Shown here: positions 35,608 to 44,873 of the stretch, piece after piece
Numbering within the stretch: the stretch's first letter is position 1
Layout of the letters: each line of letters begins with the position of its first letter
Source of the DNA: Allosphingosinicella indica
GTDB taxonomy: Bacteria > Pseudomonadota > Alphaproteobacteria > Sphingomonadales > Sphingomonadaceae
Reading direction: 5' to 3'
Length of the DNA: 64,000 nucleotides
Assembly (NCBI RefSeq): GCF_900177405.1
Contig: NZ_LT840185.1
Coordinates: forward strand, 921,501-985,500
Notes under the pieces: model-generated
What the model saw: the letters and a program-made list of their open reading frames with translations, nothing else
Database searches by the model: none
What the model was told of the DNA's origin: nothing
Position numbers and translations under genes: made by a program

Positions 35608-36984
35608 CTAGCGGCGGACAGCGCCTGATCCTTCGATACGCATCAATTTGGCATATTCGTCGCGTTCGTGCTGATCGAGCGCCGCAGGATCGAGTAATTC
35701 GAGCGCTCGGATGCGCGCGCCTTTGCCCATATCGGCGGCATAATTCCGATCCACTATTAGACGTTCTGCGGCATCCGCAAGTGCGCCGACGTCGCGGAAG
35801 GGGACGAGCTCGCCGGTTTGGCCGGTCTGGATCAAATCGCCCTGCCAATCTAGATCATAGGCGGCGATCGGAGCCTCACCGAGCGCTGATTCCGATAGGG
35901 CGCGTCCCGTAAGCGGCGAGATGACCGCTGCGGCGTGGGGGTTAAGCTGTGAAAGCGCATGCTGGTTCTGATTGCCGGCGAACACCACCCGGTCGCCGAC
36001 GCCTTCCGAAGCGGCAAGCGCGGCAAGCTCATCACGCATCGGTCCGTCCCCAGCCATCACCAGCTTGAGATCGTGCCCCCGCCGTACGAGTTCGCCCGAA
36101 ACGCGCACCGCATCGTCTGGGAATTTCACCGCCTGCAACCGACCGATGCAGAGCAAATAGCCGCCCGGCCGGACACCCAGCCGATCGAAGAATTGGGCAT
36201 CGAGCGGACGCTCGGAGGGGGGGCGCAGATGCGCGTCCGCCAGAAGATTTCCGTAGCGAAAGATCGTCACCCGGTCCGGCCGCGCGCCGCTAGCGACGGC
36301 GAAATCGACATTATCCTGATTGGGTGCTGCCACGAGATCGGCGCGAGGAAAGACGAAGCGCTCGATGCGCTTTTCGCGCGCAGCCGTCCCGAACAGCTTG
36401 GGATAGAGCGGCTGGCCCGTGCTCTCTCGCACCTTGTCGTTGTTGCCGTTTACACGGATCAGCATCGGGATGCCGGTCAGCCGCGCGAGAGCGAGGCCGA
36501 ACAGGCCGAGATAGAGTGGATCGCCGACACGGATCACGCGGATATTTTCGCGCCGGATCAGGCGGAGCAAGGTGATGAATAGCCCCATTTGGGCGATCGC
36601 AAAGTTCAGTGGGAAAATACGGGAAAGCCAGGTGAAACGGCCGACCTTGCCCTCAACAAACGTGTGTCGCGGCGCGATCTCGTGCCAGACCGGCGCACCG
36701 TGCCGGACCGTCCATGCTGGTGAGGTCAGCAAGGTCGCGAAGGGATGGACGCTCCAGACATGGCTGAAGAAACCATCCAGATCGCGGCATGTCACCGATT
36801 GCTCCAGGCCGCGCTCCCGGATCATTTCGAGCGTGTAGGACGCATCGAGCACGAGCAGCCCCGGGCGCGGCCCGTCCGACACGGCGCCGGAACGGCTGCC
36901 TTCACTCTCCCGGTTCATGTCTTCATCTCGCTGGTCGGGAGCGATAGGCGCCCTGCCCTCGCTCTGCAACCAAAGCACGCGCAT
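35608..36984 (-). CDS. Glycosyltransferase (GT4-like)
   Basis: GT-B type glycosyltransferase of 458 residues. The first 42 residues are polar and may not be translated; an alternative ATG at 36918 ('MNRESEG') is as plausible. The core begins 'GLLVLDASYTLEMI'. A hydrophobic segment near 120-150 may touch the membrane. The C-terminal donor domain shows 'GGYLLCIGRLQAVKFPDDAV', 'LVMAGDGPMRDEL', 'VVFAGNQNQHAL' and 'SALGEAPIAAYDLDW', the last in the place of the EX7E loop. It stands alone on the minus strand between the RTX gene (152 bp away) and the divergent epimerase gene. Probably adds one sugar of the repeat unit; donor unknown. Confidence 0.83.
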   Translation of the reverse strand: MRVLWLQSEGRAPIAPDQRDEDMNRESEGSRSGAVSDGPRPGLLVLDASYTLEMIRERGLEQSVTCRDLDGFFSHVWSVHPFATLLTSPAWTVRHGAPVWHEIAPRHTFVEGKVGRFTWLSRIFPLNFAIAQMGLFITLLRLIRRENIRVIRVGDPLYLGLFGLALARLTGIPMLIRVNGNNDKVRESTGQPLYPKLFGTAAREKRIERFVFPRADLVAAPNQDNVDFAVASGARPDRVTIFRYGNLLADAHLRPPSERPLDAQFFDRLGVRPGGYLLCIGRLQAVKFPDDAVRVSGELVRRGHDLKLVMAGDGPMRDELAALAASEGVGDRVVFAGNQNQHALSQLNPHAAAVISPLTGRALSESALGEAPIAAYDLDWQGDLIQTGQTGELVPFRDVGALADAAERLIVDRNYAADMGKGARIRALELLDPAALDQHERDEYAKLMRIEGSGAVRR

Positions 36985-37061
36985 TGCCCCGCGTGGCGCC
37001 CGGCGCTAAGCAGCCGCCGGCCGGCCATGGCCGACATCCCAGTTAATTAGAGGACCAGTTC

Positions 37062-38075
37062 ATGCAGGACAATAAGGCGTCTGCGCTCGCGGGCCGTAAG
37101 GTGATCGTGACCGGCGGTGCCGGGTTCATCGGCTCCCACCTTTGCGAAGCGCTCGTTGACCTCGGCGCCGAGGTGCTGTGCATGGACGACCTGTCGGCAG
37201 GCAAGCGCACCAACGTCGCGCACCTCGAGAACAAGTCGAACCGTCCGAACTTCCGCTTTGCGCAGCTCGACATCTGCGACTCCAGTTCGGCGATGGACGA
37301 TGCCTTCGAAGGCGTCGACACGGTCTTCCACAACGCCGCGTCCAAGAAGAACGTCTGCCTGATCGACCCGCATCGCGATCTCGAAGTCAATGCTGGCGGC
37401 GCGCTCAATCTGCTGCAGATGGCGAAGAAGCACGGCGTCAGGAAGTTCGTCCAGGCGTCGACCGGCTCGGTTTACGGCGAGCCGCAGATCTTTCCGACCA
37501 CGGAGACGCATCCGTTCGAACCGGTTTCCTATTACGGCGTCTCGAAGCTTGCGGGAGAGCGCTACGTCGACGTGTTCCACAAGCTCTACGGCCTGGACAC
37601 CACGATCCTGCGCTATTTCCACGTGTATGGACCGCGGCAGGAGTCGAACGAGTTCGGCGGCGTCGTGTCGATCTTCCTTCGCCGGATCACGCAGGGGCAG
37701 AATCCGATCGTATTCGGCCATGGCGATCAGGTTCGATCCTTCACCTGGGTCAAAGATCTCGTCGAGGCGAATATCCGCGCCGCCGTAGACCCCGCGGCGA
37801 CGGGCCAGGCTTTTAATGCCGCTTCGGGCATTCGCGTGACGATCAACGAGCTCGCGCAAGGCATGCTCGACATCCTCGATCCCGAGCGCCGGCTGATGAT
37901 CGAACATGGCGAGCCGCTGGTCGGCGACATCATGGAATTCGACGTTTCGAATGCAAAGATCCGCGAGCAGCTCGGGATCGAGTTCGTCGCGGATTTCTGG
38001 GGCACGTTGCGGACGGCGCTTTCTGACGTCGATGCGTTTCTCGGCCGAGGCGAGACGGCCGGCATCGCGGCCTGA
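37062..38075 (+). CDS. NAD-dependent nucleotide-sugar epimerase/dehydratase (extended SDR)
   Basis: Cytosolic extended short-chain dehydrogenase of 337 residues. The NAD-binding motif is 'TGGAGFIGSH' (about 18-27). The catalytic set is 'STGSVYG' and 'YYGVSKLAGE', giving Ser/Thr, Tyr and Lys in the normal order, and 'RYFHVYGPRQ' follows. It is closest in feel to UDP-glucose/UDP-N-acetylglucosamine 4-epimerases, but the 'HNAASKKNVCLIDP' segment replaces the usual 'HLAAQ' and suggests a distinct subfamily, so the substrate is unclear. Start ATG has AGAGGA upstream. It begins an operon with the flippase (32 bp later) and an acyltransferase. Confidence 0.88.
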   Translation: MQDNKASALAGRKVIVTGGAGFIGSHLCEALVDLGAEVLCMDDLSAGKRTNVAHLENKSNRPNFRFAQLDICDSSSAMDDAFEGVDTVFHNAASKKNVCLIDPHRDLEVNAGGALNLLQMAKKHGVRKFVQASTGSVYGEPQIFPTTETHPFEPVSYYGVSKLAGERYVDVFHKLYGLDTTILRYFHVYGPRQESNEFGGVVSIFLRRITQGQNPIVFGHGDQVRSFTWVKDLVEANIRAAVDPAATGQAFNAASGIRVTINELAQGMLDILDPERRLMIEHGEPLVGDIMEFDVSNAKIREQLGIEFVADFWGTLRTALSDVDAFLGRGETAGIAA

Positions 38076-38107
38076 AACCCCACTCCGGTCGCGAGGTAGA
38101 CCCGCCC

Positions 38108-39355
38108 ATGGACCGGAAACAATATTTCCGGCACTTCCTGATCCTCTTCTCGGGGACCGCTGCCGCGCAGGCGGCCAACCTCGTGAGCTACCCGTTTCTC
38201 GCCCGACTCTATCAACCAGCGGGTTTCGGCGTGTTCGCGATGTTCGTCGCGCTCTCGGCGATCCCCGGGGCAATTGCTTGTCTCCGTTTCGATCTAGCGG
38301 TGCCGATAGCGCCGCGCCACGGGCGGTTCGCGATCCTCTGGCTCTGCTATACCTTGAGCGCCCTGGTCGGCATCTTGGCGGCCGCCGGGTTCATGGTCTT
38401 CGGCCGCCTAGCGACGACCGAGGCCGGACCCGTCTTTTCGCTTTTGCTGGGGCTGTGCGTTTTCCTCACGGGCTTCTGTGCGGCCTCGTCGCTCTATCTG
38501 ATGCGGCACGACGCCTATAAGCTGAACTCCGTTTCGCTGCTCATACGGACCGGTGCGACGGTGCTGGTCCAGATCGGCCTTGCGTTCGTCTGGCGCGATC
38601 CGATGGCGCTGATCCTGGGCTTCACCGTGGGGCTGGTTTTGCAGGCTGCGACGTTGGGGCTTGCCATCGCGCGCTACATACCGCCCGGCCGGCCGCATCG
38701 CCGCCGGATGCGCGCGATGTTCAACCGTTTTCGCGCCCAAGTCGCGGTGGACATCCCCAGCACGTTCATCGCCGCGGTGTCACTCAACCTCATGACCTTC
38801 GCGCTGCTTGCCCTCTACGACGACAGGGTGGTCGGCTTCTATGCCTTGGCGAGCCGCATCGCGATCGTGCCGCTGCAACTCTTCAACGACGCCCTAGGAC
38901 AGGTGTTTTTCCAGAAAGCGGCGCGGGCCTTCGAGGCGACCGGCCGGTTCTGGAACGAGATGAAGTTCAACCTCGCCGTTTCCGGCGCGCTGTCGGTAGC
39001 GGTGTTGCTGGGAATGTGGCTGCTCGCGCGTCCGTTCATCACCCTCTATCTCGGCAAGACCTGGGAGCCGGCCGCGGACATGCTGATCATCCTGGCGCCG
39101 ATGCTCGCGATCCGCAGCCTCGTCATGTCGATCGGCACGACGGTCTTCGTGGTGAGGCGTCCCCAGTGGCTCTTGCTTCACAATGTTGCCAATGTTGCGG
39201 TGTTGGGCATGGCCTATCTTCTTGCCTACCTCGGTGATTTGCAGCCGCGAGAATTTCTGGTCGCCGCGGCATGGCTATTGTCGCTAGAATATGCCCTGTT
39301 CGGGATCGCGTTGATCCTCGTGGCGAAACGCTCGGCTGCACCAGCGGCGCGATAA
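38108..39355 (+). CDS. wzx: Oligosaccharide flippase (Wzx-like, MOP superfamily)
   Basis: Polytopic inner-membrane protein of 415 residues with about twelve hydrophobic segments and the 'SYPFLARLYQPAGFGVFAMF' N-terminal signature of the polysaccharide synthesis flippases. It should move the undecaprenyl-linked repeat unit from the cytoplasmic to the periplasmic face. It is the only flippase candidate in the window, which makes the locus a Wzx/Wzy-type pathway. Its stop shares a base with the start of the acyltransferase gene that follows (TAATG). Confidence 0.9.
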   Translation: MDRKQYFRHFLILFSGTAAAQAANLVSYPFLARLYQPAGFGVFAMFVALSAIPGAIACLRFDLAVPIAPRHGRFAILWLCYTLSALVGILAAAGFMVFGRLATTEAGPVFSLLLGLCVFLTGFCAASSLYLMRHDAYKLNSVSLLIRTGATVLVQIGLAFVWRDPMALILGFTVGLVLQAATLGLAIARYIPPGRPHRRRMRAMFNRFRAQVAVDIPSTFIAAVSLNLMTFALLALYDDRVVGFYALASRIAIVPLQLFNDALGQVFFQKAARAFEATGRFWNEMKFNLAVSGALSVAVLLGMWLLARPFITLYLGKTWEPAADMLIILAPMLAIRSLVMSIGTTVFVVRRPQWLLLHNVANVAVLGMAYLLAYLGDLQPREFLVAAAWLLSLEYALFGIALILVAKRSAAPAAR

Positions 39356-39939
39356 TGGGCGTCGACAGAATGAGCGGAGCGTCGGGAACCATGAGCCAGC
39401 CGCGACAACGGCATCTGAACTTTGGCCGCAAAATCCTGAACAAGTTGCTTGTGCGCCTGTATCGCGGGACGATCCGCATCGAGAGCGAACGCTTCATGCC
39501 CGTTCGCCGGATGATCATCGACGCATTGCTGGGGCGCGCGCACCGCCACCTATTTGTCTTCCCGGACGTATTCATCGAGGGGTTCGAGGGGCTTGAAATC
39601 GGCGATCATGTTTCGATCAACCGAAGCGGCAACCTTTCCGCGTCCGGTGGTCTGAAGATCGGCGACAACGTGGCCATTGGCCATCGTGTCTCGATCGTCA
39701 CGACGAACCATGGCTTCCGAGACGAAAAGGTCCCGATCAAATATCAACCGGTTGAAAGCAAAGCCGTATCGATCGGGGCAAATGTCTGGATCGGCGCCAA
39801 CGTAACGATCCTAGCGGGGATTTCGATAGCCCCCGGGTCAGTGATCGCAGCCGGGGCGGTCGTGACCAAAAGCATCACGGAGCCGAATTTGATCGTCGGC
39901 GGAAACCCTGCGAGAACTATCCGCGGCCGCCTCGAATGA
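39355..39939 (+). CDS. Hexapeptide-repeat acyltransferase (WcaF/NodL-like)
   Basis: Acyltransferase of 194 residues with left-handed beta-helix repeats in the second half ('EIGDHVSINRSGNLSASGGL', 'IGDNVAIGHRVSI', 'IGANVWIGANVTILAGISIA', 'VIAAGAVVTKSI'). The 'TTNHGF' histidine fits the catalytic base of the xenobiotic/maltose acetyltransferase group. I chose ATG at 39355 because it gives a TAATG junction with the flippase; the frame is open 28 codons further upstream. It probably O-acetylates a sugar of the repeat unit. It abuts wbpG on the opposite strand (TGATCA at the joined stops). Confidence 0.87.
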   Translation: MGVDRMSGASGTMSQPRQRHLNFGRKILNKLLVRLYRGTIRIESERFMPVRRMIIDALLGRAHRHLFVFPDVFIEGFEGLEIGDHVSINRSGNLSASGGLKIGDNVAIGHRVSIVTTNHGFRDEKVPIKYQPVESKAVSIGANVWIGANVTILAGISIAPGSVIAAGAVVTKSITEPNLIVGGNPARTIRGRLE

Positions 39940-41082
39940 TCAGTTCCATGTGATCCGCCCGATCTTGAGGTTCATCCGCCGGTACAGGGCGAGCAGCTTG
40001 TGAAAGAAGGCTGCTTCGGACGGGTAGTCCGTATGCGGGCGTTCCGGACGGGACATGTAGTCCTGAAACTTCTCTTCCGACCATCCCATCTTCTTGATGA
40101 AGTAAAGGCGGTCCGCCTCCATATCCTTCTCGCTCGGATAGGCGATGCCGGCGGCGCGCTCCATGGCTTCGTCGCGCGTCATCTCGCCGGTCATGATCAG
40201 ACTGGAAAGATGCGGTTTGCGTTTGTCGACGCCGAATTTGTAAGGTTGGAGATAGCCCTGATAGAAGCGCGTGAAGACGGACTCATAATGCTTGTAGGCA
40301 TAGGGCTTGTAGCCGAAATCCTTCTGCAGCACCTCCAGCGCGTGCGATTTGCGATAGTCGAGATAGTCTAGGAACGACACCCACTTGATGCCGTTCACCG
40401 CGACGTAGCGCGCCATGTCCAGCGTGCTGATCGCCGGGAAGGTCTTCAGGCGCGGACCGCCGAAACGACGGGAGATGCCGACGATGTTGCGCTTGTCGGC
40501 CTTGTGCCAATTCCAGGTCTTGGGAATATCCACGCCCTCGGTCGCGATGTTCGTCCCCGCGAGGATGTATTTGAGGCCGTGCTTGGCCGCCTGCCGGTAG
40601 TTCACCGCCAGCATCGCATTGTCGTACAGCACTTCCACATCGATCACGTCCGACGCGAAGAACGCTTCCATGAGCCCGCGGATTTCCGGCCAGTCGATGA
40701 CATGGGTGTAGAGATCGACCCCAAGCCCGCGCACCAGATTGGCGATATTGTTCTGGGCAAGTTCCGAGTTCCAGCCGCTGTCCATGTGAACGGCAAGCGG
40801 CCGTAGCCCCAGCCGCACCGCCTGCACCAGCGACCAGCTCGAATCCACCCCGCCGGAGAGGCCGACGATGCAATCGTAGCGCTTCCCGCGGCCGGCGGCT
40901 TTGACCATATCGACCAGCGCGTCGAGCCGGCGCAGGCGATCTTCTTCGTTCAACGGAAGATGCTTTTCCTTTTTGCGCAGGAATTCCGTGCAATAATTGC
41001 AGACGCCTTCATCGTCGAACACGATGTCGGGCGCGGTGGTGTCCATGATGCACCGCGTACAGGTCCGGACGTTGGGTATCAC
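39940..41082 (-). CDS. wbpG: N-acetyl sugar amidotransferase, WbpG family
   Basis: Cytosolic ATP-PPase enzyme of 380 residues. Cys8, Cys11, Cys28 and Cys31 ('CTRC' and 'CNYC') form a likely zinc site at the N-terminus, followed by the pyrophosphatase loop 'SGGVDSS' (76-82). WbpG works with HisH2 (glutaminase) and HisF2 to convert an N-acetyl group of a sugar nucleotide into an acetamidino group, as in Pseudomonas aeruginosa O5 and in Campylobacter (PseA-type). I chose GTG at 41082 because it overlaps the hisF2 stop as GTGA and has GGAG upstream; GTG at 41097 adds five residues. It is the third gene of the overlapping hisH-hisF-wbpG unit. Confidence 0.93.
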   Translation of the reverse strand: MIPNVRTCTRCIMDTTAPDIVFDDEGVCNYCTEFLRKKEKHLPLNEEDRLRRLDALVDMVKAAGRGKRYDCIVGLSGGVDSSWSLVQAVRLGLRPLAVHMDSGWNSELAQNNIANLVRGLGVDLYTHVIDWPEIRGLMEAFFASDVIDVEVLYDNAMLAVNYRQAAKHGLKYILAGTNIATEGVDIPKTWNWHKADKRNIVGISRRFGGPRLKTFPAISTLDMARYVAVNGIKWVSFLDYLDYRKSHALEVLQKDFGYKPYAYKHYESVFTRFYQGYLQPYKFGVDKRKPHLSSLIMTGEMTRDEAMERAAGIAYPSEKDMEADRLYFIKKMGWSEEKFQDYMSRPERPHTDYPSEAAFFHKLLALYRRMNLKIGRITWN

Positions 41083-41852
41083 TCGGCGGAACTCCACAGC
41101 GCGCGCAGCTCCTCATAGCGCGGATAGGTGATGAGGACGGCGCGGTGGGGGCCCTGAAACACGAAATAGGCGCCGGCCGCAACCGCACTCGCGCCTGCAT
41201 CGGTCGCAGCCTTCATGTCGGCAAGCGAGGAAATGCCGCCCAGCGCGACGAGCGGCACGTCGGCGATCGCGCTGGCTTCGCGGATCAGATCGAGGTCCGG
41301 CCCCGTCAGGGTGCCATCGCGATCCACCGCGTTGAGCAGGATTTCGCCCGCCCCGCTCGCGATCGCGCCGCGCATTGCGTCACGCCAGTCTGAATAGGAG
41401 CTCTTCACGCCGAAGGCGCTGTAGAGCCCGGGCTTGCCCAGCCAGTTCCGCTTGACGTCGATCGACACTACGACCGCCTGCTGCCCGGCCCGCTCGGCGA
41501 TCTGGCGAACGATGTTGGGGTCGCGCATCGCGGCGCTCTGCAACGCGACCTTCTCAACGCCAAGGCTGAACAACTGTCGCGCATCCTCCGCGCTGCGGAT
41601 GCCGCCGCCGTAGCAAAGCGGCATGAAGCATTCGCTCGCGAGCTGCTCGATAAGCTCGAAATCCGGGCCGCGACCTTCGCGCGTGGCGTCGATATCGACG
41701 ACCAGAAGCTCGTCGACCTCCTTCTCGTTGAAGATCTTCACCGCATTGATCGGATCGCCGACATATTTCGGCTTGCCGAACTTTAGCGTCTTCACCAGCC
41801 CGCCGCGGCTGGGGCTGAGCAACAGGCAGGGCAATACGCGATGGGTCAGCAT
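41079..41852 (-). CDS. hisF2: HisF2/AglZ-type acetamidino modification protein
   Basis: TIM-barrel protein of 257 residues homologous to the HisF cyclase subunit: 'RVLPCLLLSPSRGGLVKT' at the start, 'LLVVDIDATREGRG', 'PLCYGGGIRSAEDA', 'LNAVDRDGTLTGPD' and 'VALGGISSLADM'. The C-terminal phosphate half differs from true HisF, as in the AglZ/HisF2 group, and no other histidine gene is nearby. In this group the barrel accepts ammonia from HisH and passes it to WbpG instead of cyclising the imidazole. Its ATG lies inside the last seven bases of hisH, and its end overlaps wbpG. Confidence 0.93.
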   Translation of the reverse strand: MLTHRVLPCLLLSPSRGGLVKTLKFGKPKYVGDPINAVKIFNEKEVDELLVVDIDATREGRGPDFELIEQLASECFMPLCYGGGIRSAEDARQLFSLGVEKVALQSAAMRDPNIVRQIAERAGQQAVVVSIDVKRNWLGKPGLYSAFGVKSSYSDWRDAMRGAIASGAGEILLNAVDRDGTLTGPDLDLIREASAIADVPLVALGGISSLADMKAATDAGASAVAAGAYFVFQGPHRAVLITYPRYEELRALWSSAE

Positions 41853-42463
41853 GGCAGCGCCAGGAAGTTGCGCATGAGCTGAAGCCCGAAGCGATGGCTT
41901 TTCTCGGGATGGAATTGGACCCCGAAGATATTGTCGCGCTGGACTGCGGTAACGAAGCGGGTGCCATATTCGGTGGTGGCCAGCACATCCTCCTCGCGAT
42001 CACAAACGGCACGATATTTGTGAACGTGGTAGAAGCGCTGCTCCCCCGCATCGGAAGGGATCAGCGGGTTGTTGCGCGCCGGGGTGACCACCGACCAGCC
42101 CATATGCGGCAGCCTAAGCGCGGCGTTGCCGCCGAGATCGAGTGTGACGACATCCCCCGCGATCCACCCCAGACCCGCGGCCTCGCCTTCCTCGCTGCCA
42201 CGACACAGCAGCTGCATGCCAAGGCAAATGCCGAGCACCGGGATCCGGCGCTCCAGCGCGACTTGGTCCAGCGCGGCGCGCCAGCCATCATTGAGCGCGG
42301 CCATCCCTGCATCGAACGCCCCAACGCCGGGCAGGGCCAGCCGCCGGCAGTCCTTGAGACTAGCCGGATCCGACACGATCTCCGCGGTCGCGTCGGCGGC
42401 CTGGAACATCCGCTCGACCGATTTGATATTGCCGATGCCGCAATCGACGATCGTTACATCCAT
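41846..42463 (-). CDS. hisH2: Glutamine amidotransferase HisH2 (polysaccharide type)
   Basis: Class I glutaminase of 205 residues. The catalytic triad is visible: Cys80 in 'LGICLGMQ', His185 and Glu187 in 'FHPEKSH'. Other landmarks are 'DCGIGNIKSVERMF' and 'LPHMGWS'. It supplies ammonia to the HisF2/WbpG partner proteins encoded directly downstream. As first gene of the unit its promoter must lie in the 179-bp gap to the divergent acyltransferase at 42643. Because it sits in a sugar locus and next to wbpG, a role in histidine synthesis is unlikely. Confidence 0.92.
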   Translation of the reverse strand: MDVTIVDCGIGNIKSVERMFQAADATAEIVSDPASLKDCRRLALPGVGAFDAGMAALNDGWRAALDQVALERRIPVLGICLGMQLLCRGSEEGEAAGLGWIAGDVVTLDLGGNAALRLPHMGWSVVTPARNNPLIPSDAGEQRFYHVHKYRAVCDREEDVLATTEYGTRFVTAVQRDNIFGVQFHPEKSHRFGLQLMRNFLALPC

Positions 42464-42642
42464 AAGACACCGAAAGAATGGAAATTGGCGCTGACTGGCG
42501 CTTCGCGATGGCGTTGGACGAAGGGTGAGGGCAACGTCAAGGCCGCTTCGACGGCAGCCCCAACGCCCAGGCGCGCTACGCTATCAGCTTTGCGAATATT
42601 ATGGCACTAGCCGGCGCGTTGAGTGCCGGAAGGGAATGGTGG

Positions 42643-43230
42643 TTGATCAGCAACTGGACCGAATTGAAGGCTTATATCCGCGCGGACCTTGCCAGTATGG
42701 GCGTCCGCGCTGGCCTCAAGACATGGTTTCTCGACCCGGTGGCCCGGCTTATCATCCTGATGCGCTGCAACGAATATCTGCTCAACACGGGCAAACCGCG
42801 GCTATTGCGGCTCCCGGTCCTCTTCTGGTTCCGGCGGCTTTCGGTGCGGCTGGGCTTCAGTCTCGGACCCAACATCTTCGGCCCCGGCGTCGCGATCGTC
42901 CATCATGGTCTGCTGGTGATCGATCCGACCACGCGGATCGGGCGAAACTGCCGGATCCACATGGGCGCCCATATCGGCGGCGCGGCGCAGTTTTGCGAAC
43001 CGGGGGAGGAACATAAATTCTCCCCGCGTATAGGCGACAATGTCTACATCGGCCCCGGCGCAAAGATCTATGGCCCCGTCCGGATCGGCGACAATTGCAC
43101 GATCGGAGCGAATGCGGTGGTGACCAGGTCGTTTCCCGAGGCCGGTCTAACGCTTGCGGGCGTTCCCGCGAAGATCATCGCCCAAGGCGGCACCGGCGAA
43201 CGCGTGCTGAAGGGCGCTTCGATCAGCTAG
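42643..43230 (+). CDS. Serine acetyltransferase-like hexapeptide acyltransferase
   Basis: Acyltransferase of about 195 residues. A helical N-terminal part (1-75) is followed by beta-helix repeats with '[20 protein letters not shown]', '[17 protein letters not shown]' and '[16 protein letters not shown]'. The form matches serine O-acetyltransferase relatives found in capsule loci, which acetylate sugars. TTG at 42643 is preferred because AAGGGA precedes it; ATG at 42601 would add 14 residues. It is a single-gene unit, divergent from hisH and convergent on wbpD with a shared CTAG. Two true possibilities remain: sugar O-acetylation, or cysteine precursor synthesis, the former being more likely here. 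Confidence 0.82.
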   Translation: MISNWTELKAYIRADLASMGVRAGLKTWFLDPVARLIILMRCNEYLLNTGKPRLLRLPVLFWFRRLSVRLGFSLGPNIFGPGVAIVHHGLLVIDPTTRIGRNCRIHMGAHIGGAAQFCEPGEEHKFSPRIGDNVYIGPGAKIYGPVRIGDNCTIGANAVVTRSFPEAGLTLAGVPAKIIAQGGTGERVLKGASIS

Positions 43231-43817
43231 GACGCTGAACGGTCATCCAATCGAAGACCGTCGGGATCGAGAACATAGCGGTCGCCGGTATGGGGGCACT
43301 CCGCTTTGCCTGAGCCCAGGATCGGCAGTTCGAGGCGCTCGCCATGGCGGCTCATCCAGCCGATCTGCCGCGCAGGCACGCCCGCCATCAAAGCGAAGGG
43401 TTTGACATCCTTGTTGATGACCGCCCCCGCTGCGACGAAGGCATATTCTCCGATCGTCACGCCACACACAATGGTGCAATTCGCACCCAAGGTTGCTCCG
43501 CGGCGAACGTGCGTCGGGCGATATTCGTCCCGCCGCGCCACGAGCGAGCGGGGATTGTAGACATTGGTGAATACCATGCTCGGGCCGCAGAACACGCCCT
43601 CGTCGAGCCGAACGCCATCATAGACCGACACGTTGTTCTGGATCTTGCAGCCGTCTCCGATCACAACATCGTTGGCGACGAACACGTTCTGGCCAAGCGA
43701 GACGGCCTTGCCGATCACCGCGCCGGCGCAGATGTGCACAAAGTGCCAGACGCGCGAGCCGTCTCCGATCGTGGCGCCCTCGTCGACGATGGCGCTGCTA
43801 TGGATCGAGACGCTCAT
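43227..43817 (-). CDS. wbpD: UDP-2-acetamido-3-amino-2,3-dideoxyglucuronate N-acetyltransferase, WbpD
   Basis: Beta-helix acetyltransferase of 196 residues, very like WbpD of Pseudomonas aeruginosa: '[20 protein letters not shown]', '[16 protein letters not shown]', '[20 protein letters not shown]', 'FTNVYNPRS' and '[20 protein letters not shown]'. It acetylates the C3 amino group to give UDP-2,3-diacetamido-2,3-dideoxyglucuronate. It lies directly after wbpB with a four-base start/stop overlap. The C-terminal tail ('[14 protein letters not shown]') extends past the last repeat. This is the second WbpD-like gene of the locus, the other being at 30366-30866. Confidence 0.92.
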   Translation of the reverse strand: MSVSIHSSAIVDEGATIGDGSRVWHFVHICAGAVIGKAVSLGQNVFVANDVVIGDGCKIQNNVSVYDGVRLDEGVFCGPSMVFTNVYNPRSLVARRDEYRPTHVRRGATLGANCTIVCGVTIGEYAFVAAGAVINKDVKPFALMAGVPARQIGWMSRHGERLELPILGSGKAECPHTGDRYVLDPDGLRLDDRSAS

Positions 43818-44797
43818 CCCGCCGCTGTTTGCCGGTCGTCCGCGAAGGGATGGGAGGGCGACGTCGATCCGGATTGTTGCGCCGTGCGAATATCATGGAC
43901 GAGATGGATGGCCGGCAGGGCGTCATCCAGGCCGAAGCCCTCGCCCTTCATGATATGACGATAGCTCTCGGTATGGAGATCGGTGAAGCCATCTGAGAAT
44001 TCGATCTCGTCGCCATCCATCGTGATGCTGCGATACGTCCGCTGACCCTTCGCTTTTACGCCATCCGGCAGATGATCCGCATTGACCGAAAGGAACCAGC
44101 GCACCTCAGCATTGGCGAAAACCAAGGTGCCGCTTCCGGCATCCCAATCGAGCCGATCGACTTCTTGGGACACCACTGGGCCGAATACCCACAGCAGCAT
44201 ATCAAAGAAGTGGACGCCGATGTTAGCGGCTATTCCGCCCGATTTCGTCTCGGCGCCCTTCCACGACGCGAAATACCACGCGCCCCGGCTGGTGATGTAG
44301 GTGAGATCGACCGCAAACTTCGCTGTTGGATTGGCTGCAACCGCCGCTGCGACCCGCTCGCGAAGCGCGATGATGCTCGGGTGGAGGCGAAGCTGCAGGA
44401 TCGTATTCACCTTCTTCCCGCTTTCGGCCTCGATATCCTTGAGCGCCTCCGCGTTCCACGGATTGACGACAAGAGGCTTCTCGCAAATCGCATGCGCCCC
44501 GGCCTTCAGGGCGAAGCGAATGTGCGAATCGTGAAGGTAATTGGGCGAGCAGATCGCGACATAGTCGACGGCGCTCCCGTCGCCCCGTCGCTTCAGCTTG
44601 TCGATATGGCGATCGAACCGCTCGAACTCGACGAAGAAGGCGCTGTCGGGGAAATAGCTGTCGATCACGCCGACGGAATCATTGGGGTCCATGGCGGCCA
44701 CGACCCTGTTGCCGGTCGCCTTGATGGCCTGCATGTGACGCGGCGCGATATAACCGGCTGCGCCGATGAGCGCGAAGTTCGATCCAGAGAAAGTCAT
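43814..44797 (-). CDS. wbpB: UDP-N-acetyl-2-amino-2-deoxyglucuronate 3-dehydrogenase, WbpB
   Basis: Gfo/Idh/MocA oxidoreductase of 327 residues with the WbpB signature '[20 protein letters not shown]' at residues 7-26, then '[11 protein letters not shown]', '[16 protein letters not shown]', '[10 protein letters not shown]' and 'LQLRLHPSI'. It oxidises C3 of UDP-GlcNAcA, the product of the TviB/WbpA-type enzyme encoded at 53879-55153, giving the 3-keto substrate of WbpE. It sits between the EpsG gene (76 bp upstream) and wbpD. The last 30 residues ('[19 protein letters not shown]') are low-complexity and specific to this copy. Confidence 0.93.
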   Translation of the reverse strand: MTFSGSNFALIGAAGYIAPRHMQAIKATGNRVVAAMDPNDSVGVIDSYFPDSAFFVEFERFDRHIDKLKRRGDGSAVDYVAICSPNYLHDSHIRFALKAGAHAICEKPLVVNPWNAEALKDIEAESGKKVNTILQLRLHPSIIALRERVAAAVAANPTAKFAVDLTYITSRGAWYFASWKGAETKSGGIAANIGVHFFDMLLWVFGPVVSQEVDRLDWDAGSGTLVFANAEVRWFLSVNADHLPDGVKAKGQRTYRSITMDGDEIEFSDGFTDLHTESYRHIMKGEGFGLDDALPAIHLVHDIRTAQQSGSTSPSHPFADDRQTAAG

Positions 44798-44873
44798 TTA
44801 TGTCTTGAACTCTTGAAAAAGGGAGTCCGCAACCGGGCGGCATGGTTGGACGGTCACTGGCAGGCAATCGCAG

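Noticed and set aside
41079-42463. Genuine histidine biosynthesis genes hisH and hisF
   Set aside because: No other his genes are adjacent, the C-terminal half of HisF is of the HisF2/AglZ kind, and wbpG overlaps them, so sugar modification is the better reading.
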